Under the pieces are notes generated by a model. The model did no database searches. It saw only the letters and a program-made list of their open reading frames with translations, and was not told the DNA's origin. Both the position numbers and the translations under genes were made by a program. Source: Mageeibacillus sp. UBA1255 (GTDB taxonomy: Bacteria; Bacillota; Clostridia; UBA1212; UBA1255). Taken from it: a stretch of DNA of 43,287 nt. Location: NCBI GenBank assembly GCA_002308795.1, contig DBVV01000072.1, positions 818-44,104 on the forward strand, in the 5' to 3' direction. Of this stretch, positions 30,865 to 38,423 are shown piece after piece. Position 1 is the stretch's first letter. Each line of letters begins with the position of its first letter.

Positions 30865-32127
30865 ATGAAACTGAGATGCGGACTGATAGGCGGAAGACTT
30901 GTCCACAGCTACTCGCCCCAGATACACGCCGAACTGGGCGACTACGACTATAAACTGTTCGAACTGAAAGAGAATGAAGTCGGGCCGTTCCTTAAGAGGG
31001 GAGAATTCGACGGACTTAACGTCACTATTCCGTACAAAAAAACGGTACTGCCTTTTATCGACGAGCTTTCGGACAATGCCGCAAGGCTCGGTTCGGTGAA
31101 CACCATAGTAAGGCGCGAGGACGGTACGCTTTTCGGTGACAATACAGATATTTTCGGCACCCGCAAGCTGATCGGTCTTTCAGGGCTCGATATTTCCGGA
31201 AAAAAGGTGATCGTGCTCGGTTCGGGAGGCACCGGCGTGACGTTTATGCAGGCCGTGCGCGATCTGGGCGGGACCGCCGTCAATATCAGCAGAAGTGGGG
31301 AGAACAATTACGGCAATATCGCGAAACATATTGACGCCGTGATGGTGATGAACGCGACGCCTGTGGGGATGTACCCGGATACCGGAAAATCTCCACTTGA
31401 CCTCAGCGCGCTTCCCAATGTAAAATGCGTGCTTGACGCGATCTATAATCCGCAAAAGACCGCGTTGCTGATGCAGGCCGAAAAACTCGGTATGAAGGCG
31501 CTGAATGGTCTTTACATGCTCGTCATGCAGGCAGTTAAGTCTTCGGAACTCTTTACGGGCAATGCGATACCGGAAGAAACGGCCGAAGCGGTATATGAGA
31601 GGATCGCGGCGAAGATGTACACGAGCGAGACAGGCAGCTGGGCGGCTCCCAGCCCGGAGGACAGACTTAAATTACTGGTGATCAACGGACCGAATATCAA
31701 TATGCTCGGCATACGCGAGCCCGATATTTACGGTAAGAACGATTACAAGGCGCTGCTCGGATTTGTTTCGAAAAGCGCGGAAGAAGCGGGGATCTGCGTC
31801 ACGTGCTTCCAGTCGAACCACGAAGGCGCGATAGTTGACGAGATACAGAACGCACTGGGAAAATTCGACGGCATCGTGATCAACCCGGCGGCGTACACCC
31901 ACACCAGCGTGGCGATACTTGACGCTTTGAAAGCGGTCAATATCCCGGCGGTCGAGGTACATATTTCCGACGTATCATCGCGCGAACCGTTCAGGCAGAT
32001 TTCGTACGCAGGAATGGCATGCGTAAAGACGTACACGGGACTCGGCTTCGAAGGATACAGACAGGCGATCCTGTTCCTGAAACAGTATTTAGAAGAAAAA
32101 CACACATATAGCAAACGAAATTCATAA
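30865..32127 (+). CDS. Fused shikimate dehydrogenase (AroE) and type II 3-dehydroquinate dehydratase (AroQ)
   Basis: 420 residues. Residues 1-255 are shikimate dehydrogenase: SYSPQIH at 15-21, NVTIPYKK with catalytic Lys58, GDNTDIFG with Asp95, the NADP loop LGSGGTG at 118-124, and NATPVGM at 163-169. After a short linker, residues 268-410 are a type II dehydroquinase: LLVINGPNINMLGIREP with Arg284, Tyr289 in DIYG, NPAAYTHTS at 340-348, and the catalytic His366 in VEVHISD. The two activities are consecutive (dehydroquinate to dehydroshikimate to shikimate), but the chain order is opposite to the pathway. Plant and other known fusions use a type I dehydroquinase instead. Both catalytic sets look intact. 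Confidence 0.93.
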   Translation: MKLRCGLIGGRLVHSYSPQIHAELGDYDYKLFELKENEVGPFLKRGEFDGLNVTIPYKKTVLPFIDELSDNAARLGSVNTIVRREDGTLFGDNTDIFGTRKLIGLSGLDISGKKVIVLGSGGTGVTFMQAVRDLGGTAVNISRSGENNYGNIAKHIDAVMVMNATPVGMYPDTGKSPLDLSALPNVKCVLDAIYNPQKTALLMQAEKLGMKALNGLYMLVMQAVKSSELFTGNAIPEETAEAVYERIAAKMYTSETGSWAAPSPEDRLKLLVINGPNINMLGIREPDIYGKNDYKALLGFVSKSAEEAGICVTCFQSNHEGAIVDEIQNALGKFDGIVINPAAYTHTSVAILDALKAVNIPAVEVHISDVSSREPFRQISYAGMACVKTYTGLGFEGYRQAILFLKQYLEEKHTYSKRNS

Positions 32128-32156
32128 CCGAAACGAAGAAAGGAAGGATGGTTGTT

Positions 32157-33524
32157 ATGAACGAAATTCCCTACAAAACCTACTTAAACGAAAATGAGAT
32201 CCCGACAGCCTGGTTCAATATCAGATCGGCTATGGTCAATAAACCCGCGCCTCTGCTTAACCCCGGCACACACCAGCCTATGAAGGCGGAAGAACTTGCC
32301 CCCGTGTTCTGTGAAGAACTGATCGCGCAGGAGCTTGACAACGACACCGAGTATTTCCAGATCCCCGACGAAGTGCTTAGTTTCTACAGAATGTACCGTC
32401 CGTCGCCGCTGGTAAGAGCTTATTTCCTTGAAAAAGCGCTCGGTACTCCGGCCCATATCTACTACAAGTTCGAGGGCAATAACACGAGCGGTTCGCATAA
32501 GCTGAACTCTGCTATTGCACAGGCGTATTACGCCAAGAAACAGGGCCTCAAGGGCGTTACGACCGAGACCGGCGCCGGCCAGTGGGGCACAGCGCTGTCA
32601 ATGGCCTGCTCGTATTTCGGCCTTGACTGCAAAGTGTTCATGGTTAAAGTTTCATACGAGCAGAAGCCGTTCAGGCGCGAAGTTATGCGCACGTACGGCG
32701 CGGACGTAACTCCTTCACCTTCGATGTCAACGAACGTCGGCCGCAAGATCCTCGAGGAATTCCCTGGAACTACCGGAAGCCTCGGCTGCGCGATCTCGGA
32801 AGCCGTAGAAGTCGCCGTCGGTACGCCCGGATACAGATACGTGCTCGGCAGCGTGCTTAACCAGGTGCTCCTTCACCAGAGCGTGATCGGCCTTGAGACC
32901 GAAGCGGCGCTTAATAAGATAGGCGTGAAGCCCGACATTATCATCGGCTGCGCAGGCGGCGGATCGAACCTCGGCGGACTTATTGCCCCGTTCATGCGCG
33001 ATAAGATCAAGGGCAAACTTGACGCACGCATCATCGCCGTCGAACCTATGTCCTGCCCGAGCTTTACGAGAGGCGTATACGCATACGATTTCTGTGATAC
33101 CGGTATGGTATGCCCGCTCGCGAAGATGTACACGCTCGGTTCGAGCTTCATCCCCGCACCGAACCACGCCGGCGGACTTCGCTACCACGGCATGAGCTCA
33201 ACGCTTTCACAGCTGTACGCTGACGGTTACATGGAAGCCGTTTCCGTGCCTCAGACCGAAGTGTTCAAGGCTGCCGAGCTGTTTGCGAGAGTTGAAGGCA
33301 CGCTTCCCGCTCCGGAGAGCTCTCACGCGATCAAGGTCGCTATCGACGAGGCGCTCAAGTGCAAAGAGACGGGAGAGGCGAAGAACATCGTGTTCGGCCT
33401 TACCGGAACAGGTTATTTCGACCTTGTGGCATACCAGAAATTCCACGACGGTGTTATGGACGATTATTGCCCGACCGACGAAGACCTCGCTGTTTCTTTG
33501 GCGAAACTTCCGAAGATCGACTGA
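32157..33524 (+). CDS. trpB: Tryptophan synthase beta chain, TrpB2 type
   Basis: 455 residues, about 50 longer than classical TrpB, as expected of TrpB2. The PLP lysine is in NTSGSHKLNSA near 110, and the phosphate-binding loop is GCAGGGSNLGG near 265-275. TrpB2 enzymes make tryptophan from indole and serine, often without a stable TrpA partner; no trpA is present here. AGGAAGG lies 9 bases before the ATG at 32157, so this start is preferred to the ATG at 32148, which abuts the ribosome site. It is the last gene of the operon before a terminator. The role could be indole salvage or partner to a distant trpA. Confidence 0.9.
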   Translation: MNEIPYKTYLNENEIPTAWFNIRSAMVNKPAPLLNPGTHQPMKAEELAPVFCEELIAQELDNDTEYFQIPDEVLSFYRMYRPSPLVRAYFLEKALGTPAHIYYKFEGNNTSGSHKLNSAIAQAYYAKKQGLKGVTTETGAGQWGTALSMACSYFGLDCKVFMVKVSYEQKPFRREVMRTYGADVTPSPSMSTNVGRKILEEFPGTTGSLGCAISEAVEVAVGTPGYRYVLGSVLNQVLLHQSVIGLETEAALNKIGVKPDIIIGCAGGGSNLGGLIAPFMRDKIKGKLDARIIAVEPMSCPSFTRGVYAYDFCDTGMVCPLAKMYTLGSSFIPAPNHAGGLRYHGMSSTLSQLYADGYMEAVSVPQTEVFKAAELFARVEGTLPAPESSHAIKVAIDEALKCKETGEAKNIVFGLTGTGYFDLVAYQKFHDGVMDDYCPTDEDLAVSLAKLPKID

Positions 33525-33560
33525 TATAGTCCGATCTGACGAATTGAACTAAATAAGTTA

Positions 33561-33612
33561 AAGCCGGATAGTCTGAACGCTTTGCGACAGGGCCGTCCGG
33601 CTTGCTTTTTAT
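33561..33612 (+). terminator. Terminator of the aromatic operon
   Basis: AAGCCGGA (33561-33568) and TCCGGCTT (33596-33603) form a perfect 8-bp stem with a 27-base loop, followed by GCTTTTTATTTT. Confidence 0.8.
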
Positions 33613-33649
33613 TTTAAATAGTGCCGCAGGTAGGCGGTAGGAAAATATC

Positions 33650-34651
33650 TTATTCTCCGGCGAGCTCGCGTATGGACACGAGTTTGTTCCCGTCTCTTCC
33701 CGTGACCGTTTCCGCTTCAAGCATCGAGCGGACGATTGCCTCTTCAACTGTCTCTACAGCGGCCCTGAGCAGGGGATTCAGCACAGAATCGCTCAGGATC
33801 TCCGGGTGCCGGATCTGTTCCGACATGAGCAGTCTGTTTGCGGTTGTGAATGCGACAACGATCTCGCCGCTGCCTCCGCTCGTGTATCCGCCTGTGCGGG
33901 CAAGGCCGCTCTGTGCTCTCCTCGCGATCCTCGCAAGCTGCCTCGACGACACAGGCGCGTCGGTGGCAATTACCATTATGCACGATCCTTTCGGGTCTTC
34001 TTCTTCGCCGGAAAGGCGCCTGCCTATATGGTCGCCGCAGATCACGAGGTCGGACAATGATCCGAAGTTTGTCAGCACCAGCGCTCCTAAAGTGAATTGA
34101 CGCTCCGCGATCTCAAATATGCGCGAAGCGGAACCGATGCCGCCTTTAAGTCCGTAGCAGATCATTCCGCGCCCCGCGCCTACTGACCCGAGTTCGAAAT
34201 CCTCCTTTGCCGCCGCTATTGCCTCGAACACGTGCTCTTTCTTTACGTGAAGGCCCCTGATGTCGTTAAGGAACGAATCGTTGCACTCGAGAATCACCGG
34301 ATTAACGGATCCTTCGCCCCTGCAGATACCTTCATTCTTTTCGAGCATATACTCAACGCAAGCCGTAAACGCCTCGCCGGCGCTCAGCGTGTTCGTCAAT
34401 ATCAGCGGCGTCTCTATGCTTCCGAGCTCGTTTATCTGGACAAGGCCGGTGCTTTTACCGTAGCCGTTGATCACGTGCGATGCGGCAATGCATTTTTCGT
34501 GATATATGTCTCCCGCGTGCGGCAATATCGCCGTGACACCGGTCTGGACGTTGCCCTCCGATAGCGTGCAGTGGCCGACAAGCACTCCGGGAACGTCTGT
34601 AATCAGGTTTCTCCGGCCTTTTTCCATTGTCCCGAATCTGTATTCTTTCAT
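33650..34651 (-). CDS. P1 family peptidase (DmpA/L-aminopeptidase type)
   Basis: 333 residues. The family motif is KGSCIMVIATDAP, in which the Gly222-Ser223 bond is the likely self-cleavage site that makes Ser223 the N-terminal nucleophile. GLARTGGYTSGGSGEIVVAF near 253-272 is also typical. Members are Ntn hydrolases that remove N-terminal residues, sometimes D-amino acids, from peptides. No signal peptide. The ATG at 34651 has AGAAGGA about 10 bases upstream; the ATG at 34723 has no such site. It is convergent with the aromatic operon. Confidence 0.9.
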   Translation of the reverse strand: MKEYRFGTMEKGRRNLITDVPGVLVGHCTLSEGNVQTGVTAILPHAGDIYHEKCIAASHVINGYGKSTGLVQINELGSIETPLILTNTLSAGEAFTACVEYMLEKNEGICRGEGSVNPVILECNDSFLNDIRGLHVKKEHVFEAIAAAKEDFELGSVGAGRGMICYGLKGGIGSASRIFEIAERQFTLGALVLTNFGSLSDLVICGDHIGRRLSGEEEDPKGSCIMVIATDAPVSSRQLARIARRAQSGLARTGGYTSGGSGEIVVAFTTANRLLMSEQIRHPEILSDSVLNPLLRAAVETVEEAIVRSMLEAETVTGRDGNKLVSIRELAGE

Positions 34652-34786
34652 ATCTTTAACGTCCTTCTTATATGTTGTTTTTCGGGAGAGGATTATATCA
34701 CAAACTGTGAGATAATTAAACATAAATTAAATGCGGGGCGGCTGAAAATCAGATGAAAATCGGGCTGAAACAGGTAAAAAAAGTCC

Positions 34787-34816
34787 TTGACGCACTAAGT
34801 AGCTATGATGTATAAT
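34787..34816 (+). promoter_or_regulatory. Promoter of the L21-L27 operon
   Basis: TTGACG (34787-34792), 18-base spacer, TATAAT (34811-34816). The rest of the gap before it (34652-34786) shows nothing else I can support. Confidence 0.8.
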
Positions 34817-34821
34817 AACCT

Positions 34822-34950
34822 GGTGCCGCTCTTACGGGGCTCCTAAAACGCTCCCGACGGACAGCTGCAAAACAGCGCTCCGGAAGGGAACTGCCCGCGG
34901 AATGCGGTCGCGCACGGACCGCAGCATAGGCGAGATTTTAAATGGAGGTG
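34822..34950 (+). ncRNA. Structured leader of the L21 operon (L21 leader-like)
   Basis: A GC-rich, palindrome-bearing stretch of about 130 bases between the promoter and rplU. The clearest hairpin is TGCGGTC (34903-34909) with GACCGCA (34917-34923). Firmicutes often carry an L21 leader RNA here that is thought to let L21 repress its own operon. I identify it by place and structure, not by a covariance match. Confidence 0.6.
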
Positions 34951-34960
34951 CAATCAGGGG

Positions 34961-35272
34961 ATGTATGCAATCATAGCTACAGGCGGAAAGCAGTACAAGG
35001 TCGAAGAAGGCGATTTCGTATTCGTCGAGAAGATCGAGGGCGAAGTTGACGAAGTGGTCACACTTGATAAGGTACTCGCATTGTCAACAGGCGATGAAGT
35101 GAAATTCGGAACTCCTTACGTTGAAGGAGCGACGGTCGAAGCTAAGATCGTTAAGCATGGTAAAGGCGATAAGATCCGCATTATCAAGCATAAAGCTAAA
35201 AAAGGCTACAGGAAAAGACAGGGTCACAGACAGCCGTTCACTCAGCTGTCAGTTGAGAAAATAAACGCGTGA
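34961..35272 (+). CDS. rplU: 50S ribosomal protein L21
   Basis: 103 residues, full length. MYAIIATGGKQYKVEEGD at the start and KIRIIKHKAKKGYRKRQGHR in the C-terminal half are L21 signatures (rRNA-binding basic stretch). GGAGGTG lies upstream, with a further AGGGG directly before the ATG. It is the first gene of rplU-prp-rpmA. Confidence 0.97.
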   Translation: MYAIIATGGKQYKVEEGDFVFVEKIEGEVDEVVTLDKVLALSTGDEVKFGTPYVEGATVEAKIVKHGKGDKIRIIKHKAKKGYRKRQGHRQPFTQLSVEKINA

Positions 35273-35279
35273 CGGTCAG

Positions 35280-35639
35280 ATGATAAATATCAAAGTAAGC
35301 CGGTCTGAAGACGGAAGCCTGCGGGGATTTACCGTAAAAGGACATTCCGGATATGCCGAGGCGGGGAGCGACATTATTTGTGCGGCAGTGAGCGCCCTGT
35401 GTTATACGGCGGCAGGATATTTTGAATCGGCGAAGCCTGAAGGAATAAAATACGGCTACGAAGAGAAAGACGGCTATATGATGCTGGATCTTTCGGAAGT
35501 ACCGGAGGGAAAGCTCAAAGTCAGAGCGAAGGCGGTAATGGACGCCTGGCTCATCGGAGTTAAACAGATAAGATATTCCTACGGCGGAAAATACATCAGG
35601 ATCATTGACACAAAAACCGGAGGTAAAGGTTATGCTTAG
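35280..35639 (+). CDS. prp: Ribosomal-processing cysteine protease Prp
   Basis: 119 residues. GHSGYAEAGSDIICAAVSAL carries the catalytic His22 and Cys34, the same positions as in the S. aureus enzyme. Prp cuts the N-terminal extension from L27, which is required for ribosome function in Firmicutes. Its substrate is encoded immediately downstream, with the reading frames overlapping by 8 bases; rplU ends 7 bases before it. Confidence 0.95.
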   Translation: MINIKVSRSEDGSLRGFTVKGHSGYAEAGSDIICAAVSALCYTAAGYFESAKPEGIKYGYEEKDGYMMLDLSEVPEGKLKVRAKAVMDAWLIGVKQIRYSYGGKYIRIIDTKTGGKGYA

Positions 35640-35910
35640 AATTAATTTACAGCTGTTCGCTCATAAAAAAGGACTGGGCAGCTCAAAGAACGGCAGAGAT
35701 TCAGAATCCAAGCGCCTCGGCGTAAAGAGAGCTGACGGACAGACCGTTCAGGCCGGTACGATACTTGTCAGACAGCGCGGGACGAAGATCCATCCCGGCG
35801 AGAACGTAGGTATCGGCGTTGACTATACCCTTTATGCGAAAGTTGACGGAAAAGTAGCTTACCGCAGACTGGGAAAAGATAAGAAACAGGCGGTCATCGT
35901 TGCTGAATAA
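35632..35910 (+). CDS. rpmA: 50S ribosomal protein L27, N-extended precursor
   Basis: 92 residues. The N-terminus MLRINLQLFAHKKG has the Firmicutes extension with the Prp site (LQLFA before HKKG); cleavage after about residue 10 exposes the tail that reaches the peptidyl-transferase centre. The rest (GSSKNGRDSESKRLGVKRADG and IHPGENVGIG) is standard L27. GGAGG within the end of prp precedes the ATG at 35632; an upstream ATG at 35605 is not used. A terminator follows. Confidence 0.97.
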   Translation: MLRINLQLFAHKKGLGSSKNGRDSESKRLGVKRADGQTVQAGTILVRQRGTKIHPGENVGIGVDYTLYAKVDGKVAYRRLGKDKKQAVIVAE

Positions 35911-35939
35911 TTGACGGCACCGCAAATTAAAGCGATCGA

Positions 35940-35976
35940 GGGCTTTCGAAATAATATGTTCCGAAAGCCTTTTTTA
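35940..35976 (+). terminator. Terminator after rpmA
   Basis: GGCTTTCG (35941-35948) and CGAAAGCC (35962-35969) form an 8-bp stem, followed by seven T residues. A TATAAT at 35993-35998 shortly after is a candidate -10 box for obgE, with a poor -35. Confidence 0.88.
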
Positions 35977-36059
35977 TTTTCGCGAATTAGAGTATAATAA
36001 CGGATGAAGGCCGGAAAGAGTGCGGCTGATTTGCCGCGTGCTGAGCGGCGGAGGACGGT

Positions 36060-37388
36060 ATGTTTATTGACAGGACTAAGATCACGGTGAGTTCGGGCAG
36101 GGGAGGCGACGGATGCGTGTCGTTCAGGCGCGAGAAATACGTTAGCGCGGGAGGACCCGACGGAGGCGACGGCGGGAACGGCGGAGATATTATCTTCGAA
36201 GTCGATCCGAGGGCGTCGACGCTCATCGATTTTCGTTTCAAACATAAATTCACGGCTGAAAACGGGTCGAAAGGCGCCGGATATAAACGCACCGGAAAAA
36301 GCGGAGCAGATATGGTGATAGGCGTTCCGAGAGGGACGCTCGTATACGACGACGCTTCAGGAAGACTGCTGGCGGATCTTAAAGACCCAGACAGCAGAGT
36401 CGTACTTTTAAAAGGCGGAAAAGGCGGCCAGGGTAATCAGCATTTCGCCACCGCGACACGCCAGGTGCCGAATTTTGCACGCGCCGGAGAAGAAGGACGG
36501 ACAATGGAACTGAGACTGGAGCTCAAACTGCTGGCTGACGTTGGCATCGTAGGATATCCGAGCGTCGGGAAGTCAACTTTATTGTCCGTGACGACGTCCG
36601 CCAAGCCGGAGATCGCGGATTATCACTTTACGACGATCGTACCTAACCTCGGAGTAGTGTACACCGGAGACGACGGCAGCGGATTTGTCCTTGCCGACAT
36701 ACCCGGCCTCATCGAAGGAGCCGCCGAAGGAGCAGGGCTAGGCCATGAGTTCCTGCGCCACGTTGAAAGGACCAGGCTCCTGCTTCACGTTATCGATATT
36801 TCAGGTTCGGAAGGCAGAGATCCTTTCGAAGACTTCCTGATGATAAATAAAGAGCTGTCAAATTTTGACCCGAAACTGGCGTCGAGACCGCAGATAATCG
36901 TGCTGAATAAGACGGATATGGACGCCGACGGAACTAAAACGGCAGAGTTTAAAGCAAAATTTAACAAATGGCTTTCAGACGCTTCCGAAGAAGACGCACT
37001 TATAGCAGAAAACCGCGAAAAGGGCGCGTACGTGATATTCGAAATAATGGCCGCGATCGCCGAAGGCACGGAAAAACTCATGAAATATACGGGAAGCATC
37101 CTCCACAAATTCGAACCGGAAGAATTTGTCGTGGAAGGCATTCCCGAAGAGATACACGATGACGACGACGCGTACGAGATACATATCGACACGGACGGAG
37201 CGTACAGCGTGACCGGCAGAAGGATACGCAACCTTGCGTTGTCCATTAACATGACCGACCAGGAATCGTTCGGATATTTCCAGATGCAGCTTAAAAAGAA
37301 AGGCGTGTTTGACCGCCTGAGAGAGATGGGGATACAGGACGGCGACACCGTACGCATTTACGAATGCGAATTCGACTTTATGGATTGA
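36060..37388 (+). CDS. obgE: GTPase ObgE (CgtA)
   Basis: 442 residues in the Firmicutes three-domain form: Gly-rich Obg fold (1-158), G domain with GYPSVGKS at 165-172 and DIPGLIEGAAEGAGLGHEFL for switch II, and NKTD near 282, then a C-terminal OCT domain (about 355-442). It assists late 50S assembly and responds to stringent signals. It sits after rpmA, the classical place, but behind a terminator with its own weak promoter. Confidence 0.96.
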   Translation: MFIDRTKITVSSGRGGDGCVSFRREKYVSAGGPDGGDGGNGGDIIFEVDPRASTLIDFRFKHKFTAENGSKGAGYKRTGKSGADMVIGVPRGTLVYDDASGRLLADLKDPDSRVVLLKGGKGGQGNQHFATATRQVPNFARAGEEGRTMELRLELKLLADVGIVGYPSVGKSTLLSVTTSAKPEIADYHFTTIVPNLGVVYTGDDGSGFVLADIPGLIEGAAEGAGLGHEFLRHVERTRLLLHVIDISGSEGRDPFEDFLMINKELSNFDPKLASRPQIIVLNKTDMDADGTKTAEFKAKFNKWLSDASEEDALIAENREKGAYVIFEIMAAIAEGTEKLMKYTGSILHKFEPEEFVVEGIPEEIHDDDDAYEIHIDTDGAYSVTGRRIRNLALSINMTDQESFGYFQMQLKKKGVFDRLREMGIQDGDTVRIYECEFDFMD

Positions 37389-37426
37389 CCGGGCGGAACG
37401 GAACCGCGCCGATCGGAGGATGAAAG

Positions 37427-37978
37427 ATGCAAAAAACCGGCGGAATGTTTGAAGACGGAACACAGATGACCGCAAACGGAGTGCTTATATTATACGTACT
37501 TGACCTGATGGAAGGACCGCTCCCTGAGGATATTTTAACCGAGCTTATAATGGCGCCCGGGCTTGTTAACTATTTCACGATGTGCCGCTGCCTTTCAGGG
37601 CTTATAAACGAGGGCAGCGTCCTGAGAGAACTTGACAGCATGGGCAAAGCAATGTATGATATAACCGCGTCAGGAAAAGAAACGCTCGCGTCGATGAAAT
37701 ATATGATCAGCGGAGGCCTCGGGGCCGCGTATGAAAGCTACATACGCAATCATAAAGACGATATAAAAAGGCGCACGAGGATCGATGCGAACTGGCTTAG
37801 AGACGCTAAGGGGAATTACTTCGTACACTGTTACGTCAGGGAAGGTCTTAACGCCGACATCGATATCACACTTCCTGCGGCGGACAGGGAAGACGCCGAG
37901 ACGATAGTCGGGAACTGGAAAAATAACGCTTCACGGAAGTATGTCGAAATATTGAAAGTTTTGCTGGACAGGAGCTGA
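37427..37978 (+). CDS. DUF4364 family protein
   Basis: 183 residues. The N-terminal part (NGVLILYVLDLMEGPLPED, then YFTMCRCLSGLINEGSV) looks like a winged helix-turn-helix, and the C-terminal half is alpha/beta with a repeat of VREGLNADIDITLPA. The layout is that of the clostridial DUF4364 family, thought to be regulators of unknown target. It lies 38 bases after obgE with a ribosome site GGAGGATGAAAG. Confidence 0.8.
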   Translation: MQKTGGMFEDGTQMTANGVLILYVLDLMEGPLPEDILTELIMAPGLVNYFTMCRCLSGLINEGSVLRELDSMGKAMYDITASGKETLASMKYMISGGLGAAYESYIRNHKDDIKRRTRIDANWLRDAKGNYFVHCYVREGLNADIDITLPAADREDAETIVGNWKNNASRKYVEILKVLLDRS

Positions 37979-37983
37979 AAAAA

Positions 37984-38346
37984 ATGACGGACAACGGAAA
38001 AAAACAGTGGCTGATACCTGATGCGTTTTATCCGGAGACGGACAACGGCGCTTACGTCAGCCATGAGGCTGTATGTGTTCTCAACACGGGCGACGAGGAT
38101 GCGCACATAGATATGACGCTTTATTTTGAAGGCCGCGAACCGCGGACCGGATTCCATGCCGTCTGCGGTGCGAGACGCACTCATCACATCAGGCTTGACA
38201 GGTTGAAGGATGACGACGGGAAAGGCATCGAGCGCGGCGTTCCTTATGCGATCCTGGTCGATTCAGACGTACCGGTAGTCGTACAGTACAGCCGCTGCGA
38301 CACCACCCAGAGCGAACTGTCGTTCATGGGACTGCTTGCGTATTGA
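37984..38346 (+). CDS. Sensory rhodopsin transducer (ASRT) family protein
   Basis: 120 residues. It resembles the Anabaena sensory rhodopsin transducer along its length: WLIPDAFYP near the start, SHEAVCVLNTGDEDAHIDMT (Anabaena: SHETVCILNAGDEDAHVEIT), RRTHHIRLDRL, and VPVVVQYSRCDTTQSE. The family is a small soluble beta-sandwich tetramer; in Anabaena it binds the rhodopsin and DNA. No rhodopsin gene is in the window, so it probably has another role, perhaps ligand or carbohydrate binding. It starts 5 bases after the DUF4364 stop, so it may be co-transcribed with a putative regulator. Confidence 0.82.
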   Translation: MTDNGKKQWLIPDAFYPETDNGAYVSHEAVCVLNTGDEDAHIDMTLYFEGREPRTGFHAVCGARRTHHIRLDRLKDDDGKGIERGVPYAILVDSDVPVVVQYSRCDTTQSELSFMGLLAY

Positions 38347-38423
38347 TGCTCTGAAGGATCCGTTCCCGAAAAAGAGCGTAACAGGCATTGCAAAGGATAA
38401 AAGACAAAAGGGTAAAATAAAAA

